A stretch of 64,000 nucleotides of DNA from Synechococcus sp. BIOS-E4-1 (GTDB lineage Bacteria; Cyanobacteriota; Cyanobacteriia; PCC-6307; Cyanobiaceae). The notes beneath the pieces were generated by a model. It was not told where the DNA came from. It ran no database searches and saw only the letters and a list, made by a program, of their open reading frames with translations. Below are positions 59,201 to 64,000 of the stretch, piece after piece. Both the position numbers and the translations under genes were made by a program. Positions within the stretch are counted from its first letter, which is position 1. Every line of letters begins with the position of its first letter. The stretch spans positions 965,243 to 1,029,242 of the forward strand of contig NZ_CP047935.1 of NCBI RefSeq assembly GCF_014279995.1, read 5' to 3'.

Positions 59201-62200
59201 AAGAGGATGGATCGGTTGATTTCTCTAAAACCATTTGGTCAGATTCGATTACCCCCTTTGAAACATCACTATTCAAACAAGATGTTAACCAAGATGAATT
59301 TGTAGGGGTTAACACTGGAAAGCTTGAGCGCTCTTCTCGAGATAAGAATGGACACTATTTGAAAAAGGATATTGACGGCTTGCTCTATGTCTTCACACCA
59401 GACGACAAACTTGAGTTTGCCGTTACCAATGAATTCAATGAGTTTCCTTCATTTGACTTTTCTGGCAGCTGGGGAACGAGTAATGCCGTAGCTGTTGAGA
59501 AAAATGATGATAATTCTTACTCTCTAGCTGTTGAGCGTACGGAAAAGTATTCAGGTGACGTAGAAAAATTCTGGGAAGTTCTATCCCTGAGTTCCACTGG
59601 CGTGATCGGCGATTCGTCTTGGTCTAGCAGCATTGAAGCTAAGGAAACTACGATCTTTAAGGACGATTTGGATTTATCGGGCAGTATCGGCTTTAATCTC
59701 AGTCAATTGATCGATGTTGCGACGGATCTAGGTGATGTTCGTTTAAAGCGTAAGCAGGGAATCACAAACAATCGAGACCAGTTTTTTATTGAAGATTCAA
59801 CGGGTGGGGTTGTTGAAATCCTATATAGCTGGGGTGATTCTCCTGACTATACGGAACTCAATATTGAAGCTGATGTCACCTTCAGGCGTGATGCTGTAGC
59901 GGCAGAAAAAACAACATTAAATGGAAAGGATGTGTATGTTGTTGCTATCAAAGAATCTGAAATTAGAACGATTGATGGAGGTGAAAATGTTGATGTTCGC
60001 TGGAAGTTGGATTACGTTGACCTCAAGGGTTCTATCCTTGAGGAAGACTCTATTGAGACAGGCTCGATTCAGTCTTACGAATCAATTTTCAAGCATGATT
60101 TGGATAGTGATGACAAGGTTGGCTTAAATCTTGCTGGTTTGAGTGCAATCGGTACAGACAGTCAGGGTGTCTCCGTCAGTCGTAATGGTGATGCTATCTA
60201 TATCACTGATGACAATCTGACTTCTAATAAGACATTCCTCGTACAGGATTACTGGGGAGATACTCCTGATATTGAGTGGGGCGATGAGAACTCCAGTTCA
60301 AAATCCAGGGTTTATGCCGTGGAGTCGTTTGAGGATCCCCTCGATAAGATTAATAAGTATCTTCTGGTTGTTAAAAATGAAGAGATTTTTGAGGGAGACA
60401 CACCAACTGAGTCTTGGCAAACATTTAAAATTAAGGAAAAAAATGTAGGCCAGCAGGATTGGTATCTCGATTACAATTCAGCTACTACATCAAAGAGTGT
60501 TAGAAAAATTGAACCACTGATTAAGCAGGATCTAGATGGTGATAAGAATTTTGCGGTAATTAATCCAACTACCAAGCGAATCACCACGGATTTAAGCACG
60601 ACCGGTCAAACAGGCATCAGCTTGCTCGAAGATGCTAATGGCAAGGGTGGTTTATATCTCCAAAAAGGGGCCCAGATTACAGAAATTGTTGATCCCAACG
60701 GAGGTTCTGTTGATTTCGCTCCAATCAAATGGGGTGGTATCAAAAAAGAACAAAAAGCCTATGCCGCTGAGGCAGTACTGAAGGATGGAGATATTGCATC
60801 CTATAACCTGCTTGTTAAAGAAACTGAGACGGATTTAGCTGGCAACGTCACGACTAAATGGAACAACTATGAGGTCAGCAGACTTGGGGTTTTAGACCAA
60901 GCCAGTAAGAGGTCTAGCGACAACTCTGAATTGTTTGAAAAAGACCTCAATCAAGATCTCAGTGGTGATAGCAAAATCTTTAATCCCGATACCCTTACTC
61001 TTTCAGCCTTAACAACTGATTCTGGTGTTGACAAATTATATACCGATGATGCTAACCGTTTGTATGTTCAACTCAGTGGATCTAATACACGTCAGGCGCT
61101 TTTTGATAGTGACGGAGATGCTTTAGTTGTTGATGAGCGTTATGTAAAAGGCAACGCTACCATTAATAAAACTGCAATAGCGATCGAATCATTGCGTACT
61201 GTTGATACGCCGTTTCTTCGTCTGTTGGTTGAATCGAAGGAAACCACTGGTGAAGTGACTAAAAAAACATATGAGACATTTAATGTTAATCAGACAACTT
61301 TTGAAGCAGATCAATCGACAACCATCGTTCATTCCAATCTAAAGCCTCTAGAGATTGGCTTTAACATGGATCTTGACGATACCCCTGGTGTGTATTCCTA
61401 TAATCAGAAATCTGCTGTCAAGAAAAGCACGGATACTTATGGAGCAGAATTGAGATCTGTTGGCAATATTTTGTTTGTAACGGAAAAGACTGGGGGGCAA
61501 GAGACCACATATGACATTGTGGATAAAGCCTCTAGATTCAATGCTTCACTGGACGTTGAGAGTAAGGAAAGTGGCAAGCCGATCTTTAAAAAGGAAACAT
61601 TGGCGATTGAGAAGAAGTTAGATAAGAAGGACGAATATCGTTTGATCGTCAAGGAAACATCAACATTCAATTCTGAATCTGATGTTTCTTATTTGCAGTA
61701 CACCTTGGAAGAGGATAAAAAAACTAATTCTCTGCTGCTTGATAGATCCAGCATTGAGTTCCTAGCTGCAGGTGATATCGATGAAACAATGTATCAGGAA
61801 GACTTTAATGGGGATGGATCCAAGACAAGAGCTTCGACGAAATCCTCTACCCAAGGCTTGGTGAAAAAGGGTGCTGCAGTTAAGATCAAATCGGAATTTG
61901 AGTCGCGAGCCAACTCCGATTTTTCGACAATTAAGAGTGCATCTGATGCCACTGATGCTGCTGATATTGCGATATTTGGTTCTAAAACAAGTGCTGAATC
62001 TGCTGCGCGCAATGATATTCAGGTCAACGTTGCCAAGGACGTCTCCAGCCAAATGCTTGAGCAGGCCAAGAGTGATGCCGGTACAGCAAAGGTCAGCACA
62101 AGCACATCAAGTGCTTCAGAGTCAGTTGGTTCGACTTCAGCTTCAGCGAGCTCCAGCACATCTCAATCGAACAGCGATTCAACCTCTGCAGCCGTAAGTT

Positions 62201-63438
62201 CCCAGTCATCACAAGCTTCTAGTGGGTCTGCTTCAAGAGCAGTCAGCTCCCGATCATCACAAGTTTCTACTGGGTCTTCGCCAAGAGCAGCCAGCTCTAG
62301 CACGTCTCAACAACTTGGATCTGCATCTGAGGTGAAGATCAAGCCCCTAACAGATCTGCTCGACTTCAGTGTGACTTCAACTGATCCTTCCCAGTTTGGC
62401 CAGATCCAATCGGTTACAATCGTCCTCAATGATGTAGGAGCTGATGATGATGCTCCTATTTTCTACAAGAGGGATAAGTCGACAGGTGGCTTTGTTGCTT
62501 TTACATATGATGCCAATACTGGTGAGGGTGCTCTTTGGAATGCTCAAAATAAGACACTGACCATCAATGTGCGAGATAATGGCCGTTATGACTGGAATGA
62601 TCAGTTAGGTGTTATCCGAGATCCTGGTTTTGTTGGTTTAACTGTCCAATCATCGACGACTCCCACACCACCAACACCAACACCAAAAACAAAAACAAAA
62701 ACAAAAACAAAAACATCCTTATCGACATCTTCAACACCGCCTCCAATTCAATACCCTATTCCAACAGAGAATGGATATCTTATTTATAGCGATGCAGCTG
62801 ATTCGCTGAAGAATCAAAGGGATGTCAAGTTTCGGATGATGGGTGGGAGTGACACCGTCCAGATTATCGGAGGTAAAAACAACTTTGTGAACGGCAACCA
62901 GGGGGATGATCAGCTTATCGTTCTTGATTCCCAAGACAGTCAATTCCTGGGAGGCAAAGGGCGTGACCTGTTTGAGGTCAGAGGTGGCACAGATAATTAT
63001 TTTTATGGTGCGATTGGTGAGGATGTATTTAAACTGATTGCCGGTAAAAGTCATATTTCTGGTGGCGATGACAATGACACCATCGAAGTTCTTGGTGCTG
63101 TTGCTGGTACCTTTGTCAACGGTAACCGTGGCAATGATCTCATCACTGGAGTGGTTGCTGGTGTTACTTACAGAGGTGGTAAAGATGATGATCTCTTAGC
63201 TGTCTGCCAAGGCGATGTCTGGGGAGATTTAGGTGTTGATACTTTCCAGGGTGTTTCAGGTGATGGCTATGCAGTGGTTCGGGACTACACCGTTGGCGAG
63301 GACAAGATTGATCTTTCGATGGTGCAGGGGGAGAGTTGGAAAGCCGTTGACAACGGCTTGATGCTCACAGATTCTTCCGGTGATCAAATCATGCTGCTTG
63401 TTGGTATTGAAAGCGTTGATCAAGTTTCACTTGTTTAG
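56203..63438 (+). CDS. Giant repeat protein with calcium loops and RTX-like tail
   Basis: A 2411-residue acidic protein without signal peptide. EF-hand-like loops of the form DxNxDxxxG begin at about residues 125, 260, 751, 896, 1027, 1155, 1299, 1443, 1581, 1723 and 1867, roughly every 128-145 residues. Each is preceded by WxxYxxxxxG...E..F and followed by TDxxGV and WxGGSS...AVE. This recalls the cyanobacterial tryptophan-rich repeats (PF07483-type). Between loops 2 and 3 lies a different region (about 360-700). Residues 1955-2045 are Ser-rich, 2150-2185 Pro/Thr/Lys-rich, and the end (about 2215-2411) has RTX-like turns (NGNQGDD, GGKGRD, GGDDND) and DYTVGEDKIDLS. It is probably a type I-secreted surface or adhesion protein. 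Codons are AT-rich. Confidence 0.88.
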   Translation: MSFVIPELAELTKIDANQGDIPIYYDKEGHVYLWPAGESIPIPLKDRTGDEWPTRLFEEWDSGNKFHKVHSVQKDGDSYQVVIHENHGDGVAWGIIPASSSGILSWKSSLFSENVGEIEERVKLDLNKDGKTGIVVEVTPKTDDVGDVVLAVNSDGDSYIKDKENVLKLKDFEGNGLRFDFDQKNSDGSGFEREAVQAAWDSEAKQYVVAIEETFTSTWEGKSYSDTEWVINAFNENGGSVGQDLFNVDIVNYEKVFNYDFNGDKSIGFDNSALEKITADTSSDSGVTVKRFKGNGDIYIVDNGATKKVADEYGFALELEREERWEGGSSSSVVVAAEGTANGGYVLVVKHQETHSGGEDEQGSREENATTLKTSAESQSQLSGSDPEVSLASTSHSGFNSAHNIIERSKNADTIISTDYNSAYALATSFTGALEDDILITFEEDNGWLNVNGSYSGGFVSHDHQYLAGTSSPYSSFSPASSSSATGRTTLVAADAKGDHANGTAEGTIEYIVANGGEFDGNRVHFNLSNVGHSGGPDEPDLARINSGSNIDRGINITQGFNTTTTPPEPRDQFLEVLPSELEEGGLNVYFYGNEAASGDAFNNPVSAFGFYLMGREIKRDVFLDVRDTSNSLIHSTVTTVPGDASQAVVEYISFQAAEDQAVSSFSLREAFNSSIDTASARDIFSIDNLSLKFAVDGEEGGNSEEGEDEEEQTSTYYEIYNLDKDGKSSWSNPSFFTESIAGFESVVKEDINKDGKIGIDVSSLTQLTTDTAGIELWKSTANTVHIVDPTTKKQVDVKDQSGGFPTVFVDEKWDNGYFRITPIAASLWDGGSSDDYYRVAVKVEDAYFENSTDKTPTTSRVEWEIYKVSLDGILDTSGTIFTPSITTYEDEFKQDLNGDKDFSGNIDIALRNSDTFGVKLGEADGQIFIVDGEKQIAIQDSWIEHEDKWEGGSSKAVVKAVEKNEAGLYQVAVKQDHTWTELDTGRTGQDSGWQVYAIKEDGSVDFSKTIWSDSITPFETSLFKQDVNQDEFVGVNTGKLERSSRDKNGHYLKKDIDGLLYVFTPDDKLEFAVTNEFNEFPSFDFSGSWGTSNAVAVEKNDDNSYSLAVERTEKYSGDVEKFWEVLSLSSTGVIGDSSWSSSIEAKETTIFKDDLDLSGSIGFNLSQLIDVATDLGDVRLKRKQGITNNRDQFFIEDSTGGVVEILYSWGDSPDYTELNIEADVTFRRDAVAAEKTTLNGKDVYVVAIKESEIRTIDGGENVDVRWKLDYVDLKGSILEEDSIETGSIQSYESIFKHDLDSDDKVGLNLAGLSAIGTDSQGVSVSRNGDAIYITDDNLTSNKTFLVQDYWGDTPDIEWGDENSSSKSRVYAVESFEDPLDKINKYLLVVKNEEIFEGDTPTESWQTFKIKEKNVGQQDWYLDYNSATTSKSVRKIEPLIKQDLDGDKNFAVINPTTKRITTDLSTTGQTGISLLEDANGKGGLYLQKGAQITEIVDPNGGSVDFAPIKWGGIKKEQKAYAAEAVLKDGDIASYNLLVKETETDLAGNVTTKWNNYEVSRLGVLDQASKRSSDNSELFEKDLNQDLSGDSKIFNPDTLTLSALTTDSGVDKLYTDDANRLYVQLSGSNTRQALFDSDGDALVVDERYVKGNATINKTAIAIESLRTVDTPFLRLLVESKETTGEVTKKTYETFNVNQTTFEADQSTTIVHSNLKPLEIGFNMDLDDTPGVYSYNQKSAVKKSTDTYGAELRSVGNILFVTEKTGGQETTYDIVDKASRFNASLDVESKESGKPIFKKETLAIEKKLDKKDEYRLIVKETSTFNSESDVSYLQYTLEEDKKTNSLLLDRSSIEFLAAGDIDETMYQEDFNGDGSKTRASTKSSTQGLVKKGAAVKIKSEFESRANSDFSTIKSASDATDAADIAIFGSKTSAESAARNDIQVNVAKDVSSQMLEQAKSDAGTAKVSTSTSSASESVGSTSASASSSTSQSNSDSTSAAVSSQSSQASSGSASRAVSSRSSQVSTGSSPRAASSSTSQQLGSASEVKIKPLTDLLDFSVTSTDPSQFGQIQSVTIVLNDVGADDDAPIFYKRDKSTGGFVAFTYDANTGEGALWNAQNKTLTINVRDNGRYDWNDQLGVIRDPGFVGLTVQSSTTPTPPTPTPKTKTKTKTKTSLSTSSTPPPIQYPIPTENGYLIYSDAADSLKNQRDVKFRMMGGSDTVQIIGGKNNFVNGNQGDDQLIVLDSQDSQFLGGKGRDLFEVRGGTDNYFYGAIGEDVFKLIAGKSHISGGDDNDTIEVLGAVAGTFVNGNRGNDLITGVVAGVTYRGGKDDDLLAVCQGDVWGDLGVDTFQGVSGDGYAVVRDYTVGEDKIDLSMVQGESWKAVDNGLMLTDSSGDQIMLLVGIESVDQVSLV
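62206..62301 (+). repeat. Two 48-base repeats in the Ser-rich linker
   Basis: Two adjacent 48-base units encode SSQASSGSASRAVSSR and SSQVSTGSSPRAASSS. They differ by a few substitutions, some changing residues. They lie in the Ser-rich part of the giant protein, a likely flexible linker whose length can change by in-frame repeat gain or loss. Confidence 0.8.
62685..62714 (+). repeat. Five AAAAAC repeats encoding Lys-Thr
   Basis: Five perfect AAAAAC hexamers give five Lys-Thr pairs just before the RTX-like tail, following a (Thr-Pro)-rich run. A unit of six keeps the frame when copies slip, so the linker can vary in length without breaking the protein. Confidence 0.9.
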
Positions 63439-63695
63439 GGAATTGCAGATGCCCCGTTTTAGATAGGTCTTTGCTGAATTTTTCGACCTGATCTAGTCAT
63501 TCTTAAGTCATGATCTGGTCGTCTTAACAGATTCCTGACCTGTTCTGCAGGTTCATCTCATGCGCCTTGTTTTGCTTTTCTATCGGATTTAAGTTTGAAA
63601 ATTATTCAATAAGATTATTCATTGATCTCTCAGTCTGCGCTCAGGCTTGTCTTTTCGCGGGTCGCTATCCAAGTAGAAGATTCATTGATGTCTTC

Positions 63696-63827
63696 ATGTC
63701 ACCTGCTATCGACGGCGATGTTCAGCATGGGTTGAGTGACACGCTGTTGTTTTCATTTTTATCCACGGCTCTATCCTCTGCTGCTGTTTGCTTTGTTTTG
63801 ATTATGTGGTTTGATTTGCTCCCATAG
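63696..63827 (+). CDS. Possible small membrane protein, 43 aa
   Basis: The frame reads MSPAIDGDVQHGLSDTLLFS followed by a single membrane helix (LSTALSSAAVCFVLIMWF) and ends DLLP. This resembles many single-helix photosystem or thylakoid peptides in layout, but matches none that I know. The frame is open for 43 codons upstream, with less convincing residues. The 257 bases between the giant gene's stop and this start hold no other gene. Confidence 0.4.
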   Translation: MSPAIDGDVQHGLSDTLLFSFLSTALSSAAVCFVLIMWFDLLP

Positions 63828-63940
63828 GCTTCTGCCTGTTCTTTTCTCTGGTGCGTCTGACCAGACTGCGACAAGGCTTGTCCTGATCACCAGTAAGATG
63901 CCTTTCGGTCCTAGTCTCGGCGAACGAGTTCTCTAACCAC

Positions 63941-64000
63941 ATGTCGAGTCGACGGACCGCTTTATGGATCGGCAGCGCTCTCGGCCTGATTGCGATTGTT
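63941..64000 (+). CDS. Partial gene at right edge (N-terminus only)
   Basis: The frame starts MSSRRTALWIGSALGLIAIV and runs off the window. A basic start followed by a hydrophobic stretch suggests a membrane anchor or signal peptide. With the giant secreted protein nearby it could belong to a secretion or envelope function, but 20 residues are too few to say. Confidence 0.5.
   Translation, partial: MSSRRTALWIGSALGLIAIV

Noticed and set aside
63439-63695. Terminator for the giant protein gene
   Set aside because: Short inverted repeats with GATCT/AGATC-like pieces are present but no stable stem with a T run could be drawn.

Overview
The window looks like the chromosome of a marine, phycoerythrin-containing Synechococcus-type picocyanobacterium. 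The evidence is psbA (D1), plastocyanin next to cytochrome c6, ndhD, a high-light-inducible protein, Ycf51, several cyanobacteria-only families (DUF1824, DUF2605, DUF697-type), a CpeY/MpeY-type phycobilin lyase and Nif11-leader peptides including a prochlorosin-like one. Core genes are tightly packed and GC-rich with G/C-ending codons. The species cannot be fixed from this sequence alone.

Layout. 1-4.4 kb: clpB with tiny neighbours. 4.4-9.0 kb: an AT-richer, gene-poor accessory segment with a plant-type SABATH methyltransferase and a 644-residue protein with a worn RTX-like C-terminus. 9.0-11.3 kb: very small genes on both strands. 11.3-20.6 kb: a leftward block with a Nif11 protein, petJ, petE, an NAD-epimerase, hemE, glgB, a CocE-type hydrolase and ycf51. 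20.7-30.8 kb: a rightward run with a TamB/Tic236-type protein, a ROK kinase, proA, folB, a lipase and membrane proteins. 30.8-40.5 kb: a leftward run with an unknown 489-residue protein, an M3 oligopeptidase, ndhD, thrB, glk, DUF1824 and thrS. 40.5-46.4 kb: DUF2605, a lambda-endolysin-like GH104 enzyme, trpS, an RG-rich protein, a DUF697 protein and psbA with its terminator.

46.4-49.1 kb is a second AT-richer insert between psbA and gap, with a Nif11 protein, a ribbon-helix-helix-like small protein and the phycobilin lyase. 49.1-54.9 kb holds a GapA-type GAPDH, a HIT protein, a PfkB kinase, hli, thiD and nth. 54.9-63.9 kb is a third accessory segment: a prochlorosin-like precursor between two direct repeats, then a 2411-residue surface or secreted protein with about eleven roughly 140-residue calcium-loop repeats, Ser- and Lys/Thr-rich linkers and an RTX-like tail.

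Together the core genes serve photosynthetic electron transport (psbA, petE, petJ, ndhD), tetrapyrrole and glycogen metabolism (hemE, glgB, glk, gap), amino acid, cofactor and tRNA supply (proA, thrB, folB, thiD, thrS, trpS) and outer-envelope biogenesis (TamB-like). The accessory segments carry the ecological functions: RiPP peptides, large secreted proteins, light-colour tuning of phycobilisomes and possible small-molecule methylation. No tRNA, rRNA, CRISPR array or insertion sequence was recognised. All family names come from reading motifs, not from database searches.
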